64,000 nucleotides of DNA from Nocardioides sp. L-11A. GTDB taxonomy: Bacteria > Actinomycetota > Actinomycetes > Propionibacteriales > Nocardioidaceae. The DNA lies in NCBI GenBank assembly GCA_029961745.1, contig CP124680.1, positions 1,984,001-2,048,000 on the forward strand, given 5' to 3'. Below the pieces are notes generated by a model. That model ran no database searches. It was not told where the DNA came from and worked only from the letters and a program-made list of their open reading frames with translations. Below are positions 16,866-25,164 of the stretch, one piece after another (within the stretch, counting starts at the first letter, position 1; each line of letters begins with the position of its first letter). Made by a program: the position numbers and the translations under genes.

Positions 16866-17759
16866 ATGTGGTTGATCGCGGCATTCGCGCTCGCGGGCGG
16901 GCTCGCCCAGCTCGTCGACGGCACGCTCGGCATGGGCTTCGGCGTGACCTCGGCGACGGTGCTGCTGGCGCTCGGCGTCGCCCCGGCCACGGCGAGCGCC
17001 GCGACCCATGCGGCGAAGCTCCCGACGACCTTCGTCTCCGGCATCGCGCACTGGCGGGCCGGCAACGTCGACCCCAAGGTGCTGGTGCGCGTCGCCCTGC
17101 CCGGTGCGGTCGGCGGCTTCCTCGGCGCCGTCATCCTCACCTCGATCAGCCTGGAGGCGGCGAAGTCGTCGATGGCCGGGCTGCTGATCTTCTTCGGGCT
17201 GGTGATCCTGGTCCGCTTCGGCTTCGGGCTGCGGATCATCCCGGTCCCGAAGTCCGGTCACACCGCGCGCTGGCTCTCGCCCATCGGCCTGCTCGGCGGC
17301 TTCGTCGACGCGACCGGGGGCGGTGGCTGGGGCCCGGTGGTGACCCCCAGCCTGATGACGGTGACCAGTCACGAGCCGCGCCGCGTCGTCGGCACCACCA
17401 ACGCGGCGGAGTTCGTCGTCGCCCTCTCCGTCTCCACCGGCTTCATCACCGGCGCCGCGCACCAGGACATCCCCTGGCTCCCGGTCCTCGGCCTGGTCCT
17501 CGGCGGCGTCCTCGTCGCGCCCATCGCCGCCCGCCTCGCCGGCCGGCTCCCGCACGCACCGATGGGCGCGATGGTCGGCGGCCTGGTCATCCTGGTCAAC
17601 GCCGTCACCGTCGTCGGCGCGGTGACCGACCTGCCCATCGTCCTGGACGTCGTGCTGATCGTCGGGTGGCTGGCGCTCGTCGGCCGGATCGCATGGCGGG
17701 CGTGGGGCCGCGAGCGGGTGGCGGTCGCCGAGCAGGACGCGACCCCGGTCCCCGCCTGA
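16866..17759 (+). CDS. TSUP family (TauE/SafE) membrane permease
   Basis: A 297-residue membrane protein with about eight hydrophobic segments in two repeats. Each repeat carries the glycine-rich TauE/SafE signature: GGLAQLVDGTLGMGFG at 11-26 and LGGFVDATGGGGWGP at about 134-148, with TTNAAEF in the second half. The family moves sulfite, sulfoacetate, taurine-derived anions or other small organic anions across the membrane. No sulfur metabolism gene is adjacent, so the substrate is open. The ATG at 16866 lies just after a 28-bp dyad. The gene ends about 140 bp before the methyltransferase island. Confidence 0.84.
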   Translation: MWLIAAFALAGGLAQLVDGTLGMGFGVTSATVLLALGVAPATASAATHAAKLPTTFVSGIAHWRAGNVDPKVLVRVALPGAVGGFLGAVILTSISLEAAKSSMAGLLIFFGLVILVRFGFGLRIIPVPKSGHTARWLSPIGLLGGFVDATGGGGWGPVVTPSLMTVTSHEPRRVVGTTNAAEFVVALSVSTGFITGAAHQDIPWLPVLGLVLGGVLVAPIAARLAGRLPHAPMGAMVGGLVILVNAVTVVGAVTDLPIVLDVVLIVGWLALVGRIAWRAWGRERVAVAEQDATPVPA

Positions 17760-17766
17760 GAGGCGG

Positions 17767-17820
17767 TCAGGCGAGCAGCCGCTCGCACTCCTCGATCAGC
17801 CGCGCCCCTCGCTTTCCACG
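17767..17820 (-). pseudogene. 3' remnant of the 20.6-21.5 kb gene, left of the island
   Basis: Read on the minus strand, these bases encode RGKRGARLIEECERLLA followed by TGA. This matches the end of the protein encoded at 20612-21517 (RGAPLRARLVEECRRLL) in the same frame. No start or remaining body is present, so this is a detached C-terminal tail. It places the original 3' end of that gene on the far side of the methyltransferase-nuclease-Vsr island. Confidence 0.65.
17785..17807. repeat. Left direct repeat flanking the methyltransferase island
   Basis: 23 bp identical at 22 positions to 20645-20667, in the same orientation and 2,860 bp apart. The repeat is coding sequence for the C-terminal tail (ARL(I/V)EEC) of the gene right of the island. 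It is a candidate left boundary (attL-like). Confidence 0.65.
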
Positions 17821-17898
17821 GGTGCGGCGCGGAGGCTCTGGTTTTGTCGGCCCGTTCGTCTACGGTGCTCTCAAGACCTAGGGGAACGAGGAAGACGC

Positions 17899-19092
17899 GT
17901 GCGGATCGCGGGGCTTTTCGCCGGCATTGGAGGCATTGAGCAAGGCTTCCATCGGGCGCTGGGGGATGCCGTACAGACTGAACTCCTCTGCGAGTGGTGG
18001 CAACCGGCCCAGGAAGTGCTCAAGGCTCGGTTCCCCGAGAGCGAGCTCCACCCTGACGTGCGGGAGTTGCGCGACCTGCCCACCGGCCTCGATCTGCTCT
18101 CGGCTGGGTTTCCGTGCACGGATCTGTCGCAGGCTGGCCGGACGGCGGGCATCACGGGCGATGCTTCGGGGCTGGTGGCCCACGTCTTCGAGGCCCTGCG
18201 ACTGGCCGCTGCGAGTGAGGGCCGGTTGCCGTGGCTGATGATCGAGAACGTGCCGAACATGCTGACGCTCGACAAGGGCAAGGCGATGGCCTATCTCGTC
18301 AAGGAGATCGAGGCGCTTGGCTATCGCTGGGCCTACCGCGTCGTTGACTCTCGGTTCACGGGCGTACCTCAGCGTCGACGCCGAGTGATCCTGCTGGCGT
18401 CGACCACGGACGACCCTCGTCCAGTTCTCTTCGCCGACGACGCGGGGGAGAGGCCCGAGGTCGACCTTGAGGCTGATGCATTCGGGTTCTACTGGACCGA
18501 GGGCCGCGGGGGTCTGGGATGGGCGCAGGACGCCGTCCCGACCCTAAAGGGCGGCTCGACGATCGGTATCCCTTCGCCGCCCGCCATCTGGGTGCCCGGA
18601 GCTCGTGACGACCGGCTCTTCGTCACGCCGCGGATCGAGGACGCGGAGGCCATGCAGGGCTTCGACCGCGGATGGACCGACGTGGAGATCACCGGTCGCA
18701 AACATGGGCATCGCTGGAAGCTCGTGGGCAACGCCGTGACGACCCGCGTGGCTGAGTGGGTCGCTGGCCGCATCGCCTCGCCGGGTGCGGTGGTAGACCT
18801 GACCGGACCCGAGATCACCCATCGCTGGCCGACGGCGGCGTGGGGGGAGCGCGGGAAGGCCCATAAGGTAGAGATCTCGGAGTTCCCACTGCTCGCGCCG
18901 TACGAACACCTGTCGGCGGTGGTTGACCTGAATGAGGCCACGCCACTGAGCGGACGCGCCATTAACGGCTTCCGCAATCGTCTCTCGCAAGGCAACCTCG
19001 GCCGCTACGACGGCTTTCGCGACGACGTCGACCGCTATGCAGAGTTGATGTTCGGTGCGGTTCTCCCGCTCGCTGACCGCAAGGTGAGCTAG
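17899..19092 (+). CDS. DNA (cytosine-5)-methyltransferase
   Basis: A type II-style C5 methyltransferase of 397 residues. SAM motif I is LFAGIGG (6-12). Motif IV has the catalytic cysteine C73 in GFPC, motif VI is ENV (116-118), motif VIII is QRRRR (158-162), and motif X is GNAV (277-280). The target recognition region between VIII and X is short (about 100 residues). About 100 residues follow motif X, longer than usual, and may hold extra specificity or partner contacts. The GTG at 17899 has a GAGGAAG site. A candidate endonuclease and a Vsr nuclease follow within 80 bp, so it is the modification arm of a restriction-modification system. Codon use is less GC-rich than in the flanking genes, which suggests transfer. 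Confidence 0.92.
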   Translation: MRIAGLFAGIGGIEQGFHRALGDAVQTELLCEWWQPAQEVLKARFPESELHPDVRELRDLPTGLDLLSAGFPCTDLSQAGRTAGITGDASGLVAHVFEALRLAAASEGRLPWLMIENVPNMLTLDKGKAMAYLVKEIEALGYRWAYRVVDSRFTGVPQRRRRVILLASTTDDPRPVLFADDAGERPEVDLEADAFGFYWTEGRGGLGWAQDAVPTLKGGSTIGIPSPPAIWVPGARDDRLFVTPRIEDAEAMQGFDRGWTDVEITGRKHGHRWKLVGNAVTTRVAEWVAGRIASPGAVVDLTGPEITHRWPTAAWGERGKAHKVEISEFPLLAPYEHLSAVVDLNEATPLSGRAINGFRNRLSQGNLGRYDGFRDDVDRYAELMFGAVLPLADRKVS

Positions 19093-19102
19093 CGTCTGCC
19101 GT

Positions 19103-19954
19103 GTGCATGGACCGGAGATCTTGGCCAGATACCTGACCACTCTCGGTCCTCCCGACAAGAACGGTGTCCGCTGGCAGTACCACTCCCGATCCGATCGGCA
19201 CTCGAAGGTAGGATCCTGGGGAGTCGCGTTCGATCTCCTCCGTACGTCATCGCTGATGCAGTCCCACGTTACCTCCGGCAAAGTCATCTTGGGCGTCAAC
19301 CACGAGATGCGTGACTACGCCACTGGCCGCAAGAAAGATCTCGACCTCGTGATCGCCCGCCCGAACGGCGGAGTGCCGGCAGGCGGTCCATCACTGAAGT
19401 CGCTGGCAACTCAGTACCGGATCAACCTGACCCCTCAAGAGCAGACACTGCTTGCCGGCCTGCCAGACATTCCGGTCGCCCCAGTTGGCGCGACGCTGGT
19501 CGCCCTTGAGGCAAAAGCCACCATGACCGCGCATGTGAAGTCGCTGCCTCGCCTGTACGACGAGCTGAACTCGTCGCACCTCTGTGTGCACGGCTCATCT
19601 GTGCAGGCGCTCGCCATCGCGTACGTCCAGGTGAATCACTCCGCGACCTTCGTGTCTCCGATTATCAACTCGAAGGACATGGCTCGTGGACTCCCGCCGG
19701 AGATCACGAAACACAAGCAGCCCGCTGACACGCAGCGAGTGCTCGACAAGGTCGCCGAGATCCCGAGGCGCAGCAACAGCAAGGGCACCGGCTTCGATGC
19801 CATCGGTGTCACTGTGCTCGATCTCGTCAACGATGGCTCGCCCGTGAGGCTTGTGAACAGTCCGCCGGCGCCGCAGCAGGGTGACAACTTCCACTACGGG
19901 TCGATGATCGTGCGGATGGCGAACGAGTACGACGCAACCTTCGCTCACATCTGA
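19103..19954 (+). CDS. Candidate type II restriction endonuclease, PD-(D/E)XK fold
   Basis: I do not recognise this 283-residue protein as a named family. It contains a possible PD-(D/E)XK nuclease core: an acidic pair at D79/D81 in KKDLDLVI and, about 54 residues later, a hydrophobic strand ending in E136-A-K138 (LVALEAK). After that comes a helix with charged residues (HVKSLPRLYDEL). It begins 10 bp after the methyltransferase stop and is followed by a Vsr gene, the usual place for the cognate restriction enzyme. No membrane segment or signal peptide. Start GTG 19103. The nuclease assignment rests on context plus this weak motif; a non-nuclease accessory protein is possible. Confidence 0.55.
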   Translation: MHGPEILARYLTTLGPPDKNGVRWQYHSRSDRHSKVGSWGVAFDLLRTSSLMQSHVTSGKVILGVNHEMRDYATGRKKDLDLVIARPNGGVPAGGPSLKSLATQYRINLTPQEQTLLAGLPDIPVAPVGATLVALEAKATMTAHVKSLPRLYDELNSSHLCVHGSSVQALAIAYVQVNHSATFVSPIINSKDMARGLPPEITKHKQPADTQRVLDKVAEIPRRSNSKGTGFDAIGVTVLDLVNDGSPVRLVNSPPAPQQGDNFHYGSMIVRMANEYDATFAHI

Positions 19955-19970
19955 GGCGTACCGTGGCCGC

Positions 19971-20390
19971 ATGGTCGCTGAGTCATGGGCCACGAGCCCC
20001 GGGACCCGAGCGTCGATGCGGGGGAACCGCCGAAGCGGCACCAAGCCGGAGATTGCCATGCGCTCGGCGCTGCACGCCGCCGGCTATCGTTTCCGCAAGG
20101 ACTATCCGCTTGATCTGGGCAGCGTGAGACCACGGCCTGACATCGTGTTCACGAAGCCCAAGGTCGCGGTGTTCGTGGACGGCTGCTACTGGCACTCCTG
20201 CCCCGAGCACGGCACTCAGCCGAAATCGAACGCCGACTACTGGAGGCCGAAGTTGGCGCGGAATGTCGAGCGCGACCGTGAGCACGATGCGGCGCTTCGC
20301 GAAGCGGGATGGACAGTGGTCCGCATCTGGGAGCACGTGCCGGTGGTCGAGGCCGTGGACGTTGTTTCCCGGGCGGTCTCCCGCGAATGA
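19971..20390 (+). CDS. vsr: Very short patch repair (Vsr) endonuclease
   Basis: Vsr nicks DNA next to T:G mismatches that arise when 5-methylcytosine deaminates, so it offsets the mutagenic effect of the neighbouring C5 methyltransferase. The 139-residue protein has the family features: MRGNRR near residue 16, KPEIAMRSALHAAGYRFRKD, RPDIVF with the metal-binding D57, and VDGCYWHSCPEHG (69-81). The position matching catalytic H64 of the E. coli enzyme is D70, while the second histidine (H75) is kept. As far as I recall, many actinobacterial homologues have the same aspartate. Start ATG 19971, 16 bp after the candidate endonuclease. Confidence 0.93.
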   Translation: MVAESWATSPGTRASMRGNRRSGTKPEIAMRSALHAAGYRFRKDYPLDLGSVRPRPDIVFTKPKVAVFVDGCYWHSCPEHGTQPKSNADYWRPKLARNVERDREHDAALREAGWTVVRIWEHVPVVEAVDVVSRAVSRE

Positions 20391-20611
20391 GCGGCCGGTG
20401 TGTCCGATCCCGGTTGCGATGACGATGCGACGTCACATTCTGAGGATTTCCCAGCCTCGCAGCACCGCCTTGCAGGCTCGAAGGTGATTGTGAGGACGAG
20501 CCCGCCGCCGCTGCCAGCCGTCAAGTTCCGATGTCATCGACCTCCTCGCGGGCTGGCGTTTGTGGCAATCGCAAGATCCTCTTGACTCACCTATTCGCGC
20601 CCTAGGCGAAT
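20391..20611. other. Intergenic region at the right end of the island
   Basis: 221 bp with lower GC than the surroundings. It lies between vsr and the 3' end of the next minus-strand gene. I see no integrase, tRNA or convincing small reading frame in it. The short frames present lack a ribosome binding site. Confidence 0.5.
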
Positions 20612-21517
20612 TCAGTCTGACTTGGAAGCGGTAAGAAGTCGCCGGCACTCCTCGACCAGCCGCGCCCGGAGCGGAGCGCCCCGCTCGGCGAACCCGCGCT
20701 GCGCCTCGACGTACGCGGCCTTGCCGTCGGCGGTCTCGATCGGCACAGGCTCGAAGCCGAGGTCCCGCAGGTCGTACGGCGCTGCCCGCATGTCCATGAC
20801 CCGGATGTCCCAGGCGAGCTCGAAGCAGTCGGCGACCAGATCGGAATCGACCATCGGCGCGAGCCGGAAGGCGTGCTTGTAGAGGTCCATCCCGGCGTGC
20901 AGGCAGCCGGGCTGCTCGAAGGCGGGCCGGTCGTCGCGTCCGGGGGAGAGCGTGTTGAGGGGGCGTGCGGGCGGGGTGAAGAAGCGGTAGGCGTCGAAGT
21001 GGGAGCAGGCGATCCGGTGGCCCTCGACGACCTCGTCGGTGCCGGCCGGTCCCAGGCGCAGCGGCCAGTCGGCATGGCGGGTCTCGTCATCGGCGAGGCG
21101 GTAGACCATGGCCCACTCGTGCAGGCCGAAGCAGCCGAAGTGCGGCGCGCGGGCCGCGGTCGCGGTGAGCAGACGGTGGAGGGCCGCGACGAGGGGCTGC
21201 TGGGAGCGCACGTACTCGGGAGTGACGCCGAGTCGGGTGGGTGAGAGTGAGCCGGGGCTCACTCCTGCCCCTACGACTCCGTAGCCCTTGAGGTCCGCAT
21301 ACTCCTCCGCGTCGTCCAGGCCGACGCTGAACCCGGGGTGCCAGCGGCGCAGCTGGGCGGGCCGGTAGGAGTAGTAGGTGAACAGGAAGTCGAAGACCGG
21401 GTGCTTGACGTGCGCCTCGCGTCGGGCGAGATGCGGCGCGACGTACCGGTCGATGCGGGTGGCATGGTCGGCGACCCGCCGACGCCATTCCTCCCCGTCC
21501 AGAACCAGCACTGTCAC
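20612..21517 (-). CDS. Conserved actinobacterial protein, often labelled 3-methyladenine DNA glycosylase
   Basis: A 301-residue protein of a family common in Actinobacteria. Characteristic stretches are HPVFDFLFTYYSYRPAQLRRWHPG (about 39-62), FGCFGLHEWAMVYR, LRLGPAGTDEVVE and EQPGCLHAGMDLYK. Databases often call it 3-methyladenine DNA glycosylase, but I see no helix-hairpin-helix or AlkD-like signature and regard the function as unproven. A conserved Cys/His set is visible. Start GTG 21517 is chosen over a TTG at 21526. The last residues (TASKSD) differ from the homologous tail left at 17767-17820, which suggests the 3' end was replaced when the methyltransferase island entered. Confidence 0.75.
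   Translation of the reverse strand: MTVLVLDGEEWRRRVADHATRIDRYVAPHLARREAHVKHPVFDFLFTYYSYRPAQLRRWHPGFSVGLDDAEEYADLKGYGVVGAGVSPGSLSPTRLGVTPEYVRSQQPLVAALHRLLTATAARAPHFGCFGLHEWAMVYRLADDETRHADWPLRLGPAGTDEVVEGHRIACSHFDAYRFFTPPARPLNTLSPGRDDRPAFEQPGCLHAGMDLYKHAFRLAPMVDSDLVADCFELAWDIRVMDMRAAPYDLRDLGFEPVPIETADGKAAYVEAQRGFAERGAPLRARLVEECRRLLTASKSD
20645..20667. repeat. Right direct repeat flanking the methyltransferase island
   Basis: Partner of 17785-17807 (22 of 23 bases equal). Here it is the functional coding sequence for the C-terminal part of the neighbouring gene, about 30 bp before its stop. It marks the candidate right boundary of the island. Confidence 0.65.
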
Positions 21518-21549
21518 GACGGGCAAGCGTAGGTCGATAGGCTCGCTGC

Positions 21550-22362
21550 GTGCGCATCGTCAGATTCACGACAGGCGAGGAGCCGTCGTACGGCGTCCTG
21601 ACCGGCGACCTCGACGAGTACGGCCAGCCCGCCGACGACGCGGTGATCGTCGGTCTCGCGGGTGACCCCCTCTACGTCGGGATCAAGCTCCTGGAGCGCG
21701 AGTACCGGCTCGAGGACGTGCGCCTGCTCGCGCCGGTCCTGCCGCGCAGCAAGGTGGTCGGGATCGGCCGCAACTACGCGGCCCACGCGGCCGAGCTCGG
21801 CAACGAGGTGCCGGCCGAGCCGATGATCTTCCTCAAGCCCAACACCAGCGTCGTGGGCCCTGGCGACGCGATCCTCTACCCGCGCCAGACCCAGGATCTC
21901 CACTACGAGGGCGAGCTCGCCGTCGTCATCGGCCGCATCTGCCGCGATGTCCCCGCGGAGCAGGCCACCGACGTGATCCACGGGTACACGCTCGCCAACG
22001 ACGTGACCGCCCGGGACCTGCAGCGCGCCGACGGCCAGTTCACGCGGGCCAAGGGGTTCGACTCGTTCTGCCCGCTCGGGCCGTGGATCGAGACCGACCT
22101 CGACCCGAACGACTTCACCGAGGGCCGGCGGATCCAGACCTTCCTCAACGGCGACGTCGTCCAGGACGGGACGACGGCCGACATGGTGTTCGACGTGCCC
22201 GCGCTGATCGCGCACGTCTCCAGCGTGATGACGCTGCTGCCCGGCGACGTCATCCTCACCGGTACCCCCGAGGGTGTCGGCCCCATGCAGGTCGGCGACG
22301 AGGTGGAAGTCTCGATCGACGGTCTCGGAACCCTCACGAACAAGGTGGAAGCACGCCCATGA
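21550..22362 (+). CDS. Fumarylacetoacetate hydrolase family protein
   Basis: A 270-residue FAH-fold enzyme. It has the substrate/metal pattern: [12 protein letters not shown] (about 71-82), [10 protein letters not shown], the acidic metal ligands in [10 protein letters not shown] (HYEGE, about 118-122), and the [10 protein letters not shown] segment. [17 protein letters not shown] closes the domain. Members are Mg- or Mn-dependent hydrolases, decarboxylases or isomerases acting on 2-oxo acids (for example acylpyruvate hydrolysis or oxaloacetate decarboxylation). No aromatic degradation genes are adjacent, so a housekeeping oxaloacetate or acylpyruvate role is plausible. The stop overlaps the gltX start (ATGA). 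Confidence 0.88.
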   Translation: MRIVRFTTGEEPSYGVLTGDLDEYGQPADDAVIVGLAGDPLYVGIKLLEREYRLEDVRLLAPVLPRSKVVGIGRNYAAHAAELGNEVPAEPMIFLKPNTSVVGPGDAILYPRQTQDLHYEGELAVVIGRICRDVPAEQATDVIHGYTLANDVTARDLQRADGQFTRAKGFDSFCPLGPWIETDLDPNDFTEGRRIQTFLNGDVVQDGTTADMVFDVPALIAHVSSVMTLLPGDVILTGTPEGVGPMQVGDEVEVSIDGLGTLTNKVEARP

Positions 22363-23834
22363 GCAGCACCAACGCGCCGGTACGAGTCCGGATGGCGCCG
22401 TCCCCGACGGGCAGCCCCCACGTCGGGATGATCCGCACCGCCCTCTTCAACTGGGCGTTCGCCCGCCACCACGGCGGCACCTTCGTGTTCCGCATCGAGG
22501 ACACCGACAAGGAGCGCAGCACCACCGAGTCGCTCGACTCGATCCTCGACCTGATGCGCTGGCTCGGCCTCGACTGGGACGAGGGCCCGGAGGTCGGCGG
22601 CCCGCACGCGCCGTACTTCCAGAGCGAGCGCGGCGACCTGTACGCCGACGCGCTGGCCCGGCTGAAGGCCAGCAGCTTCACCTACGACTGCTACTGCACG
22701 AACGACGAGGCCGCCGCGCGCCGCAAGGCCGCCGGCTCCAAGGTCCAGGGGTACGACGGCTTCTGCCGCGAGCTCACCGCCGAGCAGGTCGCGGCCTTCG
22801 TCGCCGACGGTCGCCGGCCCGTCGTCCGGTTCCGGATGCCCGACGGCTCGATCACCTGGCACGACCTGGTCCGCGGCGAGGTCAGCTTCGAGACCGAGTT
22901 CGTCCCCGACTTCGCGCTCTGTCGCGCCAACGGCGACCCGCTCTACACGCTGGTCAACCCGGTCGACGACGCGCTGATGGAGATCACCCACGTCCTGCGC
23001 GGCGAGGACCTCCTGTCGAGCACGCCGCGCCAGATCGCTCTCTACGAGGCGCTGAAGGCGATCGGCATCGCGAAGGCGACGCCGCAGTTCGGCCATCTGC
23101 CCTATGTCATGGGCGAGGGCAACAAGAAGCTGTCCAAGCGTGACCCCGAGGCCCACGCGCTGGCCTACCGCGACCAGGGCTACCTGCCCGAGGGGCTGCT
23201 CAACTACCTCGCCCTGCTGGGCTGGGCGATCGCCGCCGACCGCGACGTCTTCAGCCTCGCCGAGATGGTCGAGGCCTTCGACGTCAGCGACGTCGTGCCC
23301 AACCCGGCCCGCTTCGACCTGAAGAAGTGCGACGCGATCAACGCTGCCCACATGAGGCTGCTGTCGGTCGAGGAGGTCACCCACCGGGTGCTGCCCTTCC
23401 TCAAGCGCGACGGTGTCGTCTCCGACCCGGTCTCCGACCCCGACGCCCAACTGCTCGAGCTCGCGATGCCCCTGGTGGCGGAGCGGATCAACAAGCTCTC
23501 CGAGGCGAGCGCGCTGCTCGGCTTCCTGTTCGTGGACGAGGACGCGTTCGAGGTCGACCCGGACGACGCCGCGAAGCAGATCGGCGAGGCCGGCATCCCG
23601 GTGCTGCAGGCGTCGTACGACGCCCTGGCCGGCCTGCGCACCTGGTCGACCGACGCGATCCAGACCGCCCTGCAGACGGCACTCGTCGACGGGCTGGGCC
23701 TCAAGCCCCGCAACGCCTTCGGTCCGGTCCGGGTCGCCGTGACCGGCAAGCGGATCTCCCCGCCGCTGTTCGAGTCGTTGGAGCTCCTCGGCCGCGAGCG
23801 CAGCCTCGGGCGGCTGCAGCGTGCCCTCGGCTGA
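22359..23834 (+). CDS. gltX: Glutamyl-tRNA synthetase
   Basis: GltX charges tRNA-Glu with glutamate and, where no GlnRS exists, also misacylates tRNA-Gln for later transamidation. The 491-residue protein is a class I synthetase: [11 protein letters not shown] near the N-terminus holds the HIGH-type motif (HVGM, 21-24), and KLSKR at 257-261 is the KMSKS loop. The C-terminal helical domain is complete. The start ATG 22359 is coupled to the FAH gene. Genes for tRNA-Gln and tRNA-Glu follow 1.0-1.2 kb downstream, a fitting neighbourhood. Confidence 0.96.
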   Translation: MSSTNAPVRVRMAPSPTGSPHVGMIRTALFNWAFARHHGGTFVFRIEDTDKERSTTESLDSILDLMRWLGLDWDEGPEVGGPHAPYFQSERGDLYADALARLKASSFTYDCYCTNDEAAARRKAAGSKVQGYDGFCRELTAEQVAAFVADGRRPVVRFRMPDGSITWHDLVRGEVSFETEFVPDFALCRANGDPLYTLVNPVDDALMEITHVLRGEDLLSSTPRQIALYEALKAIGIAKATPQFGHLPYVMGEGNKKLSKRDPEAHALAYRDQGYLPEGLLNYLALLGWAIAADRDVFSLAEMVEAFDVSDVVPNPARFDLKKCDAINAAHMRLLSVEEVTHRVLPFLKRDGVVSDPVSDPDAQLLELAMPLVAERINKLSEASALLGFLFVDEDAFEVDPDDAAKQIGEAGIPVLQASYDALAGLRTWSTDAIQTALQTALVDGLGLKPRNAFGPVRVAVTGKRISPPLFESLELLGRERSLGRLQRALG

Positions 23835-24825
23835 GCCGGCCGGTGCCGGCCCGGCCGCACCGGCCGGGCTCCGGTACGACGAGCTCCATCGGCGGGGGCC
23901 GGGCGGTGCCTGGCGCCCACTCGTCGGCGTACCGCTGGTCGCGGTCCTCTTCTTCGCCGGGCAGTTCCTGCTCACGGCGTTCTTCGGCATCTTTCTCCTG
24001 CTGACCTCGCGGGACACCTACGAGATCGCCGCCCGGCTCAGTGGCGACCCGGTCACACCGGCCTTCCTGGCCTACGTCAACCTCGGCTGGGCGCTCGCCA
24101 TCCCCGGCGTGCTGGTCGTCGCGCTCCTGCTGCACCGCCAGCGCCCGGGCATGGTCGCCTCCGTCGTGGGGCGACTGCGCTGGCGGTGGTTCGCCGTCTG
24201 TCTCGGCATCGCCGTCGTCGCGCTCGCGCTCACCGTCGCCGTCTCCGGTGTGCTGCCCGACCAGGGAGCCGGCACCCTCGACACCACCGGCGGCGCCAAC
24301 CCCTGGACCTCCACCATGCGCGACTTCGTGCTGGTCGTGCTGCTCCTCACGCCGCTGCAGGCGGCGGGCGAGGAGTACGTGTTCCGTGGGTACCTCGCGC
24401 AGGCGTTCGGCGGCCTCACCGCGCGTCTCGGGGCGCGGGCGAGCGCGGCCGTCGCGGTCGGCGTGCCCGCTGTGCTGTTCGCGCTGGCCCACGGCCTCGG
24501 CCAGGACGTGCCGATCTTCTTCGACCGGCTCGCGTTCGGCGTGGTCGCCGGCCTGCTGGTGATCCTCACCGGCGGCCTCGAAGCAGCCATCGCGATGCAC
24601 GTCCTCAACAATTTCCTGGCCTTCGGCCTGGCCCTCGCGTTCAGCGACATGACCGAGGCCCTCAACCCCACCGGCGGCAGCTGGTGGTCGATCCCGGTCA
24701 CCCTCGTGCAGTCGGTGAGCTACCTCGTGCTCGCCGTCGCCGCCGCCCGCCGGCTGGGCGTCGCGAACCGCACCGGAGAGCCGGATGGCGGGGCCATTTT
24801 GGAGCCGCGCGGCGGGCTTGTGTAG
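23821..24825 (+). CDS. CPBP family intramembrane glutamic metalloprotease
   Basis: A membrane protein of 334 residues with about eight hydrophobic helices. It has the three CPBP/Rce1 (ABI) motifs: E184-E185-x3-R189 (EEYVFR), a histidine at H224 (FALAHG) and H260-x3-N264 (MHVLNN). The family includes Rce1-like proteases and proteins linked to bacteriocin immunity. The bacterial housekeeping role is mostly unknown. The GTG at 23821 overlaps the last 14 bp of gltX, so it is probably co-transcribed. The first 30 residues are Pro/Ala/Gly-rich and cytoplasmic. Confidence 0.87.
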   Translation: MPSAEPAGAGPAAPAGLRYDELHRRGPGGAWRPLVGVPLVAVLFFAGQFLLTAFFGIFLLLTSRDTYEIAARLSGDPVTPAFLAYVNLGWALAIPGVLVVALLLHRQRPGMVASVVGRLRWRWFAVCLGIAVVALALTVAVSGVLPDQGAGTLDTTGGANPWTSTMRDFVLVVLLLTPLQAAGEEYVFRGYLAQAFGGLTARLGARASAAVAVGVPAVLFALAHGLGQDVPIFFDRLAFGVVAGLLVILTGGLEAAIAMHVLNNFLAFGLALAFSDMTEALNPTGGSWWSIPVTLVQSVSYLVLAVAAARRLGVANRTGEPDGGAILEPRGGLV

Positions 24826-24870
24826 TGTTTCCAGTCGGCCCGGTCCTCCGGGAAAGGGCCGATGCAGCAG

Positions 24871-24942
24871 TGGTCTATGGTGTAATTGGCAGCACGACTG
24901 GTTCTGGTCCAGTTAGTCTAGGTTCGAGTCCTAGTAGACCAG
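24871..24942 (+). tRNA. tRNA-Gln (anticodon CTG)
   Basis: 72 bases fold into a full cloverleaf: acceptor TGGTCTA with TAGACCA, D stem GTGT/GCAC, anticodon stem ACTGG/CCAGT with loop TTCTGGT, and T stem CTAGG/CCTAG around TTCGAGT. The anticodon CTG reads CAG codons. The discriminator base is G and no CCA is encoded. Located just downstream of gltX. Confidence 0.95.
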
Positions 24943-25031
24943 CGAGTTCTCGCGAGAAGGCAGGAGCAGACGCCGATTTGGCGCTGGGAGGGCACCTCGA
25001 TAGAGTTCCGCAGGTTGCTCGAGAGAGCGAC

Positions 25032-25104
25032 ATGCCCCCGTTGTGTAGCGGCCTAGCACGCCTGCCTCTCACGTAGGTAGCGCCGGTTCGAATCCGGTCG
25101 GGGG
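25032..25104 (+). tRNA. tRNA-Glu (anticodon CTC)
   Basis: 73 bases with acceptor GCCCCCG paired to CGGGGGT (terminal G:T), D stem GTGT/GCAC, anticodon stem CCTGC/GTAGG with loop CTCTCAC, and T stem CCGG/CCGG with TTCGAAT. The anticodon CTC reads GAG. CCA is not encoded. About 90 bp separate it from tRNA-Gln; both probably come from one transcript. Confidence 0.95.
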
Positions 25105-25164
25105 TACACCTTCGGGCCCGGTCCACCAGGACCGGGCCCGAGCGCGTTTTGCGAGGATGACGCG

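Noticed and set aside
20400..20585. Small gene after vsr
   Set aside because: No ribosome binding site, poor composition, and it lies in the disrupted edge of the island.
17767..20667. Integrative element with integrase or transposase
   Set aside because: No recombinase, transposase or tRNA was seen within or at the edges; only the direct repeats support an insertion.
21903..24017. A 704-residue open frame opposite gltX and the FAH gene
   Set aside because: Antisense shadow in high-GC DNA; both plus-strand genes have full catalytic motifs.
24943..25031. A third tRNA between tRNA-Gln and tRNA-Glu
   Set aside because: No cloverleaf could be drawn; the T-loop sequence is missing.
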